DNA from: Flavobacteriaceae bacterium
Lineage (GTDB): Bacteria > Bacteroidota > Bacteroidia > Flavobacteriales > Flavobacteriaceae
DNA: 64,000 nt
Assembly: GCA_947446635.1 (NCBI GenBank)
Contig: CANFHF010000006.1
Location: 24,232-88,231, forward strand
Direction of reading: 5' to 3'
The notes below the pieces were generated by a model that saw only the letters and a program-made list of their open reading frames with translations, was not told the origin of the DNA and ran no database searches. Below, piece by piece: positions 27,072 to 35,544 of the stretch (its first letter is position 1; each line of letters begins with the position of its first letter). The position numbers and the translations under genes are program-made.

Positions 27072-27634
27072 TGCTGGAAAAAATACAGTCTTTAGATATC
27101 CAGTTATTCATTTACTTAAACAGTCTGGGTACTCCGGCCTATGATCATTTATGGCTCATCATAACCAAACAAGTGTATTGGACCCCTTTTTTCGTATTAT
27201 TGGCTTATTTACTGTACAAGAAAATTGGCTTAAAAAATTTGGGAATAGTATTGATTTTCATTGGATTGATACTCTTATGTTGCAACGAATCTGTCGAATT
27301 ATGTAAGGTTATTTTTAAGCGATTACGCCCCTGTAATAATCCAGAAATTAAAAATGTAATCCGAATAGTCCATCAATCCAATACCTATAGTTTCTTTTCT
27401 GGGCATGCCGCGAACTCAATGGCGACAATGACCTTTTTATTTTTAATACTAAAGAAACAGTATCAATACATTTTTCTGATTTTTTTATATCCGTTGATTT
27501 TTGCATACAGCCGAATATACCTAGGAGTTCATTATCCAACTGATATTTTGACAGGTTATGTTTTTGGGTTGCTTTATGGCATTATCTTTTATAAAGGATA
27601 CCAATATTATCAATCTCGAATGCAGCTTAAATAA
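27071..27634 (+). CDS. PAP2-family membrane phosphatase
   Basis: The 187-residue protein has several hydrophobic helices and the phosphatase motifs in order: KVIFKRLRPC (Lys-x6-Arg-Pro), SFFSGHAANSMA (Pro-Ser-Gly-His motif, here Phe-Ser-Gly-His), and YSRIYLGVHYPTDILTG (Ser-Arg-x5-His). Such enzymes dephosphorylate undecaprenyl diphosphate, phosphatidylglycerol phosphate or lipid A. It is translationally coupled to tatA. The last 8 bases overlap the convergent O-methyltransferase gene. Confidence 0.88.
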   Translation: MLEKIQSLDIQLFIYLNSLGTPAYDHLWLIITKQVYWTPFFVLLAYLLYKKIGLKNLGIVLIFIGLILLCCNESVELCKVIFKRLRPCNNPEIKNVIRIVHQSNTYSFFSGHAANSMATMTFLFLILKKQYQYIFLIFLYPLIFAYSRIYLGVHYPTDILTGYVFGLLYGIIFYKGYQYYQSRMQLK

Positions 27635-28268
27635 CTCTCGAAACGGTCAATCCATCGCGAATAGGCAGTAAAACACTTTCCACCCTTGGATCGTTTTTCA
27701 ATAATTGATTGTATTCCAATAGCGTTTTTGTGCTCAGGTCATTTGGTTGTAGCGGCTCTAAAACCTTGCCGCTCCACAATACATTGTCCGAAAGGATAAT
27801 TCCTCCTTTGTTCATTCTTGGAAGAATCATTTCAAAATAGCGAATGTAATTTTCCTTGTCGGCATCGATGAAAACCAAATCAAATTTCAAGTCCAGTGTT
27901 GGAATAATGGCAACGGCTTCGCCAAGATGTTGCACGATTTGTTTTCCCCAAGGCGATTTGTCAAAGTATTTCCGCTGGAAATCAACCAATTCTTCCTTGA
28001 TGTCAATTGTATGAAGCATCCCATTTTTCTGCAGGCCTTCACATAAACACAAGGCCGAATAACCAGTGTAAGTGCCGATTTCGAGAATAGTTAACGGACG
28101 AATCAATTTGGAAAGTATACTCAAAACCCGCCCTTGAAAATGCCCGCTCAGCATTCGTGGCAACAAAACTTTCTGATAGGTTTCTTTGTCTAAAGCCGCC
28201 AATAATTCAGGCTCTTTCTGCGAATGTTGTTCGATGTAATCTTCTAATTCTTGTGAAATGAAATGCAT
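27627..28268 (-). CDS. O-methyltransferase, class I SAM-dependent
   Basis: I start it at the ATG at 28268 (213 residues). A -7 element, TAACTTTG, lies at 28284-28291 on the minus strand, so the longer frame starting at 28295 would begin upstream of transcription. Features are ILEIGTYTGYSALCL (SAM motif I), DIKEELVDFQRKYF, FIDADKENYIRYFEMILP with the metal-binding Asp, and GGIILSDNVLWSGKV. This is the catechol-O-methyltransferase-like, metal-dependent family; the substrate is unknown. Confidence 0.9.
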   Translation of the reverse strand: MHFISQELEDYIEQHSQKEPELLAALDKETYQKVLLPRMLSGHFQGRVLSILSKLIRPLTILEIGTYTGYSALCLCEGLQKNGMLHTIDIKEELVDFQRKYFDKSPWGKQIVQHLGEAVAIIPTLDLKFDLVFIDADKENYIRYFEMILPRMNKGGIILSDNVLWSGKVLEPLQPNDLSTKTLLEYNQLLKNDPRVESVLLPIRDGLTVSRVI

Positions 28269-28283
28269 TTTTTGATTTTTTGT

Positions 28284-28291
28284 CAAAGTTA
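28284..28291 (-). promoter_or_regulatory. -7 element of the O-methyltransferase gene
   Basis: CAAAGTTA on the plus strand reads TAACTTTG on the minus strand and lies 16 bases upstream of the ATG at 28268. It supports the shorter start. There is no clear -33 TTG. Confidence 0.5.
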
Positions 28292-28356
28292 TCAAATTAT
28301 CAAATCAACCCACGAGCATTTATGCGAATTGATGAAATAAATCAACAAATAGTCAT

Positions 28357-28364
28357 TAAATTTG
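28357..28364 (+). promoter_or_regulatory. -7 element of rlmN
   Basis: TAAATTTG ends only four bases before the first ATG (28369). With the usual start-site distance, the transcript would begin at or within a base or two of that codon, so the mRNA may be leaderless. Confidence 0.5.
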
Positions 28365-28368
28365 CGCT

Positions 28369-29412
28369 ATGCAAATGGAGAAAAAAGATATTAGAGCTTT
28401 ATCAAAAGAACAATTACGAGATTTTTTTCTTGTTAATGGGGACCAAGCATTCCGGGGCAACCAAGTATATGAATGGTTGTGGAGCAAAGGGGCACACGCT
28501 TTTGAAGACATGAGTAATGTGGCAAAAACCACAAGACAAATGCTTGAAGAAAACTTTGTGATCAATCACATCAAGGTCGATACTATGCAACGCAGCGAAG
28601 ACGGAACGGTAAAAAATGCGGTTCGGTTACACGATGGTTTGGTGGTAGAAAGTGTCTTGATTCCAACAAATACCCGAACCACCGCCTGTGTTTCTAGTCA
28701 AGTGGGCTGTAGTTTAGATTGTAATTTTTGCGCCACAGCACGCCTAAAAAGAATGCGAAATTTGGAGTCCGCCGAAATCTATGACCAGGTGATTGCCATT
28801 GATAAAGAAAGTCGTCTGTATTACAATCATCCGTTGTCGAATATTGTTTTTATGGGAATGGGCGAGCCACTTATGAATTATAATAATGTGATGAAAGCTA
28901 TCGAGATGATTACTTCAAATGAAGGTTTGGGGATGTCACCCAAACGAATCACCGTTTCGACCTCGGGAGTCCCTAAAATGATACGAAAACTCGCCGATGA
29001 TGAGGTAAAATTCAAATTGGCAGTTTCTCTGCATTCTGCCATAGACGAAATTCGCTCAAGAATAATGCCTTTTAGTGCTAGTTTTCCTTTGATTGATTTA
29101 CGAGAATCATTAGAATATTGGTATAAGAAAACCAAAAGCAAAATATCCTACGAATATGTCGTTTGGAAAAATATCAACGATAATAAAGCCTCAATTGATG
29201 CCTTGGTGAAATTCTGTAAATATGTTCCTTGTAAAGTGAATTTGATAGAATACAATCCTATTGATGACGGCGAGTTTCAGCAAGCTTCTGAAGAATCTAT
29301 TAATGCCTATATAAAAGCGCTGGAATCTAGCGGTATTGTGGTAAAAGTGCGCAGAAGTCGCGGTAAAGATATTGATGCAGCTTGCGGACAATTAGCCAAT
29401 AAAGAAGCGTAA
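28369..29412 (+). CDS. rlmN: 23S rRNA/tRNA A2503 methyltransferase, radical SAM
   Basis: The 347-residue protein has all RlmN residues. The [4Fe-4S] motif CxxxCxxC is GCSLDCNFC (Cys114, Cys118, Cys121). The methyl-carrying Cys residues are Cys107 in TACVSSQVG and Cys339 in DIDAACGQL. MGMGEPLMNYNNV and ITVSTSGVPKMIRKLA are further signatures. It methylates C2 of A2503 in 23S rRNA and A37 in some tRNAs. Two start codons are possible (28369 and 28375). The closeness of the -7 element suggests an extremely short leader. Confidence 0.97.
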   Translation: MQMEKKDIRALSKEQLRDFFLVNGDQAFRGNQVYEWLWSKGAHAFEDMSNVAKTTRQMLEENFVINHIKVDTMQRSEDGTVKNAVRLHDGLVVESVLIPTNTRTTACVSSQVGCSLDCNFCATARLKRMRNLESAEIYDQVIAIDKESRLYYNHPLSNIVFMGMGEPLMNYNNVMKAIEMITSNEGLGMSPKRITVSTSGVPKMIRKLADDEVKFKLAVSLHSAIDEIRSRIMPFSASFPLIDLRESLEYWYKKTKSKISYEYVVWKNINDNKASIDALVKFCKYVPCKVNLIEYNPIDDGEFQQASEESINAYIKALESSGIVVKVRRSRGKDIDAACGQLANKEA

Positions 29413-29453
29413 TTAATTTTTTTAAAAAGAAAATTAATGGCAGTCTAATGTAG

Positions 29454-29461
29454 TATATTTG
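29454..29461 (+). promoter_or_regulatory. -7 element of the polyprenyl synthase gene
   Basis: TATATTTG ends seven bases before the ATG at 29469, so any leader would be only a few bases long. There is no clear -33 TTG. Confidence 0.45.
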
Positions 29462-29468
29462 AACTCTA

Positions 29469-30446
29469 ATGAATATCACTTCTCAAATAAAACAACCAAT
29501 TTTTAACGAAATGGAGCTTTTTGAAAAAAAGTTCTATGAATCGATGACTTCAAAAGTGGCTTTGTTAAACAGAATTACGTATTATATTGTCAATAGAAAA
29601 GGCAAGCAAATGCGTCCGATGTTTGTTTTCTTGACTGCTAAAATGGTTTCAGCGGGGATTGTAAACGAAAGAACCTATCGTGGAGCCTGTGTTATAGAAC
29701 TTATCCATACGGCTACTTTAGTGCATGATGATGTGGTGGATGACAGCAATCGCCGAAGAGGTTTTTTCTCTATTAACGCTCTTTGGAAAAATAAAATAGC
29801 CGTTTTGGTGGGCGATTATTTGCTATCGAAAGGTTTGTTACTTTCTATAGATCATGGGGATTTCGATTTGTTGCGAATTATTTCCGTGGCTGTTCGTGAA
29901 ATGAGCGAAGGAGAGTTACTCCAAATAGAAAAAGCCCGAAGATTAGATATCACCGAGGCTATTTATTACAAAATTATCCGAAAAAAAACAGCAACTCTTA
30001 TAGCGGCCTGTTGCGCTCTTGGAGCAAAATCGGTTATTGAAGATGAAGTCCAGGTGGAGAACATGCGTACATTTGGAGAACTCATAGGGATGGCCTTTCA
30101 AATAAAAGATGATTTATTCGATTATAGCGAAGAAGCCATTGGTAAACCTACAGGAATTGACATTAAGGAACAAAAAATGACTTTGCCGCTTATTCATGTT
30201 TTGAATAATTGTACTTCAAAAGAAAAATCATGGTTAATCAATTCTATAAAAAACTACAACAAAGACAAAAAACGAGTGAAAGAAGTTATTGCTTTTGTAA
30301 AAGACAATAATGGCTTGATTTATGCCGAACAAAAAATGGCGCAATTTCAACAAGAAGCACTTTTGCTTTTGGAAAACTATCCTAATTCTGAATTTAAAGA
30401 AGCTTTGATTTTGATGGTCAATTACGTTATCGAAAGAAAGAAGTGA
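29469..30446 (+). CDS. Polyprenyl (octaprenyl-type) diphosphate synthase
   Basis: This 325-residue trans-prenyltransferase has the first Asp-rich motif in LVHDDVVDDSNRRRG (Asp87-Asp91), the second in AFQIKDDLFDYS, plus RKGKQMRPMFVF and GKPTGIDIKEQKMTLPL. It builds long-chain prenyl diphosphates, probably for the menaquinone side chain. Small side chains around position -5 to the first motif decide chain length, and I cannot fix it from sequence alone. It lies 56 bases after rlmN with its own -7 element. Confidence 0.93.
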   Translation: MNITSQIKQPIFNEMELFEKKFYESMTSKVALLNRITYYIVNRKGKQMRPMFVFLTAKMVSAGIVNERTYRGACVIELIHTATLVHDDVVDDSNRRRGFFSINALWKNKIAVLVGDYLLSKGLLLSIDHGDFDLLRIISVAVREMSEGELLQIEKARRLDITEAIYYKIIRKKTATLIAACCALGAKSVIEDEVQVENMRTFGELIGMAFQIKDDLFDYSEEAIGKPTGIDIKEQKMTLPLIHVLNNCTSKEKSWLINSIKNYNKDKKRVKEVIAFVKDNNGLIYAEQKMAQFQQEALLLLENYPNSEFKEALILMVNYVIERKK

Positions 30447-30546
30447 TACTTCAATCAAAAAATAGAGAATTTCAAAAATTCATATTTTTTTCATTTTGAT
30501 TTGTGTATTTTTACCATCTTTCAATTATTAAATTTTACCACCCATT

Positions 30547-32523
30547 TTGATTTCAAAAACTACCATTGATACCGTTTTCGAAACTGCTCGAGTTGAGGAG
30601 GTCATTGGCGATTTTGTACAATTAAAACGAGCTGGCAGTAACTTCAAAGGATTAAGTCCATTTTCAGACGAGCGATCTCCCTCTTTTATGGTGTCGCCGG
30701 CTAAAGGAATTTGGAAAGATTTCAGTTCTGGAAAAGGAGGAAATGCTGTTGCTTTCTTAATGGAACATTCTCATTTTACCTACCCAGAATCCATCCGGTA
30801 TTTGGCTAAAAAATACAATATTGAAATTGAAGAAACCGAACAAACGGATGAGGAAAAGGCAAATACTGATGTTCGCGAAAGTATGTATTTGGTTTCTGAA
30901 TTTGCAAAAGAGTATTTTCATAACACGCTCTTGCATTCTGAAGAGGGAAAAGCCATTGGTCTTTCTTATTTCAAAGAAAGAGGTTTTACCAATGAAACGA
31001 TACAGAAATTTTTTCTAGGGTATTCGCCCGAAGTTTGGGATTCTTTTACCAAAGAAGCCTTAGGTAAAGGATATAAACTTGAGTTTCTGGAAAGCACAGG
31101 ATTGACAATTCCAAAAGACGATAGACCATTTGACCGTTTTAAAGGTCGCGTGATGTTTCCTATACAAAGTATGTCGGGAAGGATTTTAGGTTTTGGGGGA
31201 AGAATATTGGGAAATGACAAAAAAGCTGCAAAATACCTCAATTCACCAGAAAGCGATATTTACCATAAAAGCAAGGTTTTATATGGAATTTTCCAGGCGA
31301 AGCAGGCCATTGCTAAGCAAAATAATTGTTATTTAGTGGAAGGCTATACCGATGTTATCCAGTTCAATCAAGCGGGAATAGAAAATGTGGTGGCTTCCTC
31401 AGGAACTGCACTGACGCCTGACCAAATCCGTTTAATCAACAGATTGACCAAAAATATAACTGTCCTTTTTGATGGTGATGCTGCGGGGCTTCGCGCTTCT
31501 GTTCGAGGAATCGATTTGATTCTGGAGGAAGGGATGAATGTAAAAGTCTGCGCTTTCCCTGACGGCGAAGATCCTGATAGTTTTGCCAAGAAAACCCCTT
31601 ATGAAGAGCTAGTTAAATATTTAGAAGAAAATTCCAAGGATTTTATACAGTTCAAAGCATCCTTGTTGATGAATGATGCGAAAAATGACCCGATTAAAAA
31701 AGCTGATTTGATTCGGGATATGGTGGTGAGTATTTCGAAAATTCCGGACAGAATTCAAAGAGAAATCTATATTCAGGAATGCTCCCGAATTATGGATATT
31801 TCCGAGCAAGTGCTTATTAGTACCTTGGCACAATTAGTAAAAAAAGATATTTCAGAAATTGGAAAGAAACAGAAGCAAGAACAAAAAGCTTTTGAAGTTG
31901 TAAAAAATGAAGCTCCAATCCAGATCGAAAAAATAGACATTCTTTACGGATTAGAACGAAAAATTATAGAAATTCTTTTGTTGTATGGCGATAGGACGGA
32001 GGAATTTGAAGATGTGCTTCTAAAGGCCAATGAAGAAGGTGAAATTGAAAATGTAATCGAAAAAAAAGAATATAAGGTCTATCTAAGAATCTTTTTGAGC
32101 TTACAAGAAGACGAAGTAGAGTTGGCAAATCCTTTATTTCGAGACATCTTTAATAATTTGATAGCCTATTTCCACCAAAATGAAAGTTTTAGTATAGAAC
32201 AGTATCTAATGCATTTGCAGCCAGAATTTGCTCAAGAAGTGACAGATATTTTAATGGAAGACGAGAGGGTTGTTTTACACAATTGGGAAGGACAAAACAT
32301 TTTTGCAAAGACTAAAAATGATACCATAAGCCAATATGTATCCGAAACAATACTGACTTTGCGTTGGTATCTTGTGGACAAAATCATCGAAGAAATAAAA
32401 GGCTCCATTTCATCAGAGCCTGATTCTGATAATATGGAGCCCTTGTCTATGGCAATGGATTACTATAAACTAATTAATTCATTTTCGAAAAAATTAGGAA
32501 GAGTAATGTCAAGAAATACTTAA
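30547..32523 (+). CDS. dnaG: DNA primase with degenerate zinc-binding domain
   Basis: A 658-residue primase. The N-terminal CHC2 fold is retained (DFVQLKRAGSNFKGLSPF, then GGNAVAFLMEH), as is the RNA-polymerase core (LGYSPEVWDSFTKEAL, FKGRVMFPIQ, GRILGFGGRIL) and the Toprim metal sites (YLVEGYTDVI, VLFDGDAAGLRASVRGIDL, FPDGEDPDS). A helical C-terminal part for helicase contact follows. Aligning without gaps to the usual Cys-x2-His...Cys-x2-Cys site, the four zinc ligands are Ser37, Ser40, Asp58 and Ser61. Translation starts at TTG (30547), since no ATG fits the conserved N terminus. Its stop overlaps the convergent regulator gene by four bases. Confidence 0.95.
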   Translation: MISKTTIDTVFETARVEEVIGDFVQLKRAGSNFKGLSPFSDERSPSFMVSPAKGIWKDFSSGKGGNAVAFLMEHSHFTYPESIRYLAKKYNIEIEETEQTDEEKANTDVRESMYLVSEFAKEYFHNTLLHSEEGKAIGLSYFKERGFTNETIQKFFLGYSPEVWDSFTKEALGKGYKLEFLESTGLTIPKDDRPFDRFKGRVMFPIQSMSGRILGFGGRILGNDKKAAKYLNSPESDIYHKSKVLYGIFQAKQAIAKQNNCYLVEGYTDVIQFNQAGIENVVASSGTALTPDQIRLINRLTKNITVLFDGDAAGLRASVRGIDLILEEGMNVKVCAFPDGEDPDSFAKKTPYEELVKYLEENSKDFIQFKASLLMNDAKNDPIKKADLIRDMVVSISKIPDRIQREIYIQECSRIMDISEQVLISTLAQLVKKDISEIGKKQKQEQKAFEVVKNEAPIQIEKIDILYGLERKIIEILLLYGDRTEEFEDVLLKANEEGEIENVIEKKEYKVYLRIFLSLQEDEVELANPLFRDIFNNLIAYFHQNESFSIEQYLMHLQPEFAQEVTDILMEDERVVLHNWEGQNIFAKTKNDTISQYVSETILTLRWYLVDKIIEEIKGSISSEPDSDNMEPLSMAMDYYKLINSFSKKLGRVMSRNT

Positions 32524-33149
32524 ACCACCTCTAGTGTTTTGGCCTTGTTAACTAAGTCTACTAGATTGGTGACATTTAATTTTTGCAATAACCTTAATTT
32601 ATAAGTACTTATTGTTTTTTCGTTGAGGTTTAAGATTTTAGCAATCTCTTTATTTTTTTTACCATCGCTTAAATAGCGCAAAACTTCCACTTCGCGATTA
32701 GATAATTTTCGATACAAACGCTCACTTTTATTTTGTTTTGCAATTAGAGCCAGGTTTTTCTTGACAGTTTCATTTATGATAATCTTTCCTTGATGTACTT
32801 TGATTATCGCCTGACCTAGAGTTTCTAATTTTTCTTTTTTAGAAAGAAAACCTGAAATACCTGCTTTGATTGCGTTTGGCGCATAAATTTGCTCTGAAAG
32901 ATCGCTAAAGATGATGATTTTTGTTTTTGGAAAATTTTTCAAAATTGATTTAACTTCAAAAATACTGGAAAGACCCTCCAATTCTAAATCCAAGATCAAA
33001 ACATCAACCTCTTTTGTATGCAATAGATCTTTTACCATTAAAAAATTCCCTACGTTGGCAATGATTGATATCGTATCGTGGTCTTTAAAATACGATTTTA
33101 CTCCATAATGCACAACGGGATGATTATCCGCTAAACAAACTTTTATCAT
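32520..33149 (-). CDS. NarL/FixJ-type response regulator
   Basis: A 209-residue two-domain regulator. The receiver domain has the phosphorylated Asp in VLILDLELEGL (Asp54) and KAGISGFLSKKEK. A LuxR-type helix-turn-helix follows: LSNREVEVLRYLSDGKKNKEIAKILNLNEKTISTYKLRLLQKL. The acidic pocket near the N terminus reads LADNHPVVHYG, so it has one acidic residue plus Asn instead of two acidic residues. No histidine kinase gene is close by, so its partner is unknown. It is convergent with dnaG. Confidence 0.92.
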   Translation of the reverse strand: MIKVCLADNHPVVHYGVKSYFKDHDTISIIANVGNFLMVKDLLHTKEVDVLILDLELEGLSSIFEVKSILKNFPKTKIIIFSDLSEQIYAPNAIKAGISGFLSKKEKLETLGQAIIKVHQGKIIINETVKKNLALIAKQNKSERLYRKLSNREVEVLRYLSDGKKNKEIAKILNLNEKTISTYKLRLLQKLNVTNLVDLVNKAKTLEVV

Positions 33150-33241
33150 AACGTTAGATTTTATAATTGTTTTATTCTTTTTTTTGAAGAATAAAGTTAG
33201 TGAAAATAATTCTTTTAATTATCATAATTAGTTGAAAATTA

Positions 33242-34048
33242 CTACTTTAAATTTTCGGGAATGATGCAAACGGGAATTTCCTTCATTTTATGCCGGTTGT
33301 TGGCATTCAATCGTTTGTAAATTTCGAAAACTATTTTTTTTCTTCCCGAGAAATCTTCAGGATTTTTTCTTTTTTCATCTTCGAGCATGGCCCATTCTAG
33401 CTCATCATAACTAGCGCCAAGTTGATCCTCGTCGGTTCTGTCATCCCCAAACAATCCATCCGTCGGCGAAGCTTCTAAAATAGAAATGGGAATTTTTAAA
33501 AATTCTCCCATAGCAAAAACGTCTGATTTCATCAAATCTGCAATTGGACTCAAGTCAACGCCACCATCACCATATTTTGTAAAGAAACCTACGCCAAAAT
33601 CCTCTACTTTGTTTCCTGTTCCGGCAACCAATAAACCGTAAATACCAGCAAAGTAATATAAAGTTGTCATTCGCAATCGGGCACGCGTATTGGCCAAAGC
33701 CAAATGAATTTTACTTACATCGGTAGTGTTTGGAACTGCTTTTTTGAAATCTTCAAATACTGAATTCAAATCAGCTTCTATATGCTTCACATTTGCAAAT
33801 CTTTTTTTCAACTGCTCAATATGCTCCCTGCCTCTACTTACGTGAGTTGGAGCTTGGTGAATAGGCATTTCGACGCATAAAGTGGTTAAGCCAGTTTGAG
33901 CGCAAAGAGTAGAAGTAACTGCTGAATCAACTCCGCCAGAAATCCCCACAACAAAACCATCTACTTTTGCGTTTTCAGCATACGATTTCAACCAATTTAC
34001 GATATGTATATTCGCTTTTTCAACCTGGAGCATACTTTTATTAGTCAT
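33242..34048 (-). CDS. nadE: NAD+ synthase, ammonia-dependent
   Basis: The 268-residue protein belongs to the adenine nucleotide alpha hydrolase family. It has the pyrophosphate-binding GISGGVDSAVTSTL near residue 34, ANTRARLRMTTLYYFA, VAGTGNKVEDFGVGFFTKYGDGGVDLSPI, and SPTDGLFGDDRTDEDQLGASYDELE. It amidates deamido-NAD. No glutaminase (nitrilase-like) domain is present, so ammonia is the direct donor. It is divergent from gldBC. Confidence 0.96.
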   Translation of the reverse strand: MTNKSMLQVEKANIHIVNWLKSYAENAKVDGFVVGISGGVDSAVTSTLCAQTGLTTLCVEMPIHQAPTHVSRGREHIEQLKKRFANVKHIEADLNSVFEDFKKAVPNTTDVSKIHLALANTRARLRMTTLYYFAGIYGLLVAGTGNKVEDFGVGFFTKYGDGGVDLSPIADLMKSDVFAMGEFLKIPISILEASPTDGLFGDDRTDEDQLGASYDELEWAMLEDEKRKNPEDFSGRKKIVFEIYKRLNANNRHKMKEIPVCIIPENLK

Positions 34049-34054
34049 AATACA

Positions 34055-34087
34055 TTGAGTTTTTCAAAAGTAGGAATTGTATATTTG
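34055..34087 (+). promoter_or_regulatory. Promoter of gldB-gldC
   Basis: TTG at 34055-34057 and TATATTTG at 34080-34087 have a 22-base spacer. The leader to gldB would be about 100 bases, which is long for this window. Confidence 0.6.
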
Positions 34088-34193
34088 CAAAAATAATAAT
34101 TTTAAAGAAAGCACCAAATCCATTTTATATGAAGTTCATAGTGTTTTGATGAAATTTATGATAAGTGAAATGATTTGAGCTAAACAAATTGAG

Positions 34194-35150
34194 ATGAGAA
34201 AAATAATTTTTATAATCATTTTAACAATCGCTTTAATTTCTTGCGACAAAAAATTAAAAGTCGAAAAAGCGATCGAGGCAATTCCTGTCAAAATCAAGGT
34301 GGAAAGGTTTGACAAGCTTTTTTTTGAAACACCTCCGAAGGATTTGAATACATTAAAAACAGCGTTTCCTTATTTTTTTCCACTAGAAAATGACGATAGC
34401 GTTTGGATAAACAAAATGAAAGACCCACTTTGGAGGGATCTTTATACTGAAGTTCAGAAAAAGTATGCTAATTTCGAACCTGTCCAAAAAGAACTCGAAA
34501 CGCTTTTTAAACATATAAAATATTATTTTCCCCAAACTAAAACACCTAAAGTAATTACAGTGATCTCTGAAATGGATTATAACAATAAGGTCATTTATGC
34601 TGATAGTTTAGTGATTGTCTCACTCGAATTGTATTTAGGAAAAGGGCATAAATTTTACCAATTCCCAAATTATTTAAAACAAAATTTCGAGCAAAAACAA
34701 ATTTTACCCGATGTTGTTTCGAGTTTTTCAACCCGAATAATTCCCCCCGTTTCGGCTAAAAATTTGTTGGGACAAATGATTTATTTCGGAAAACAATTGT
34801 ACCTAAAAGATCTACTTTTGCCAGAATATACAGAGTCGGAAAAAATGGGGTATTCACCCCAACAACTGAGGTGGTGCCAAGAAAACGAAAGTTATATGTG
34901 GCGTTATTTCATAGAAAATGAAATGTTGTATAATGATGATCAAAAATTGAACAATCGATTCATTAATCCCGCTCCTTTTTCTAAATTTTACCTAGAGATT
35001 GACAATGAATCTCCTGGAAGAGTAGGGGCTTGGATAGGTTGGCAAATTGTTTGTTCGTATGTGAAAAATAATGAAGTGACTGTGGCGCAATTATTGAAAT
35101 TAGATGCCAAAGAAATATTTGAAAAATCTAAATACAAACCTAAAAAATAA
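34194..35150 (+). CDS. gldB: Gliding motility lipoprotein GldB
   Basis: This 318-residue lipoprotein (ALISC lipobox, Cys17) has the GldB sequence pattern: IKVERFDKLFFETPPKDLNTLKTAFPYFFP, LETLFKHIKYYFPQ, VITVISEMDYNNKVIYADSLVIVSLELYLGKGH, and PGRVGAWIGWQIVCSYV near the end. It is required for gliding in Flavobacterium johnsoniae and works with the GldKLMN/Spr secretion machinery. A weak relationship to zinc peptidase-like (DUF2268) proteins has been noted for the family, but I see no HExxH here. gldC follows with a TAATG overlap. Confidence 0.95.
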   Translation: MRKIIFIIILTIALISCDKKLKVEKAIEAIPVKIKVERFDKLFFETPPKDLNTLKTAFPYFFPLENDDSVWINKMKDPLWRDLYTEVQKKYANFEPVQKELETLFKHIKYYFPQTKTPKVITVISEMDYNNKVIYADSLVIVSLELYLGKGHKFYQFPNYLKQNFEQKQILPDVVSSFSTRIIPPVSAKNLLGQMIYFGKQLYLKDLLLPEYTESEKMGYSPQQLRWCQENESYMWRYFIENEMLYNDDQKLNNRFINPAPFSKFYLEIDNESPGRVGAWIGWQIVCSYVKNNEVTVAQLLKLDAKEIFEKSKYKPKK

Positions 35151-35512
35151 TGCCAAATAATAACACATCAAGCCCAAGTAATAGCGGACGGGAAACGCAA
35201 ATTAAGTTAAGTATCGAATTAGATGAAAATCGAGTTCCAGAAAAATTAATGTGGACGGCAACTGAGGGAGGAATAAATGCGGAAGAAGCAAAAGCATTTA
35301 TGCTCTCGGTTTGGGACGGCGCAGAAAAATCGACTAAATGTATTGAATTATGGACCAAGGATATGCCTGTTGATGAAATGAAAATTTTCTTTCATCAAAC
35401 TTTGATGTCCATGACCGAAACTTTTCAACGCGCAACGGGAGATCAAAAAATGGCGGACACCATGAAGGATTTTTGTGATTATTTTGCAGAAAAATTGGAG
35501 TTGAAGTTATAA
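35150..35512 (+). CDS. gldC: Gliding motility protein GldC
   Basis: A 120-residue soluble protein with no signal peptide. It contains TQIKLSIELDENRVPEKLMWTATEGG, EEAKAFMLSVWDG, LWTKDMPVDEMKIFFHQTLMSM, and DFCDYFAEKLELKL, which I recognise as GldC. It helps gliding when paired with GldB, possibly by stabilising it, and is translationally coupled to gldB. The fold and biochemistry are not established. Confidence 0.93.
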   Translation: MPNNNTSSPSNSGRETQIKLSIELDENRVPEKLMWTATEGGINAEEAKAFMLSVWDGAEKSTKCIELWTKDMPVDEMKIFFHQTLMSMTETFQRATGDQKMADTMKDFCDYFAEKLELKL

Positions 35513-35544
35513 TCCAAGACTGTTTTTTTGTTTTTGAATGTAGA

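Noticed and set aside
30547..32523. dnaG as a pseudogene because of the missing zinc ligands
   Set aside because: The frame is intact over 658 codons and the Toprim and polymerase residues are kept; four clean replacements look like lineage change, not decay.
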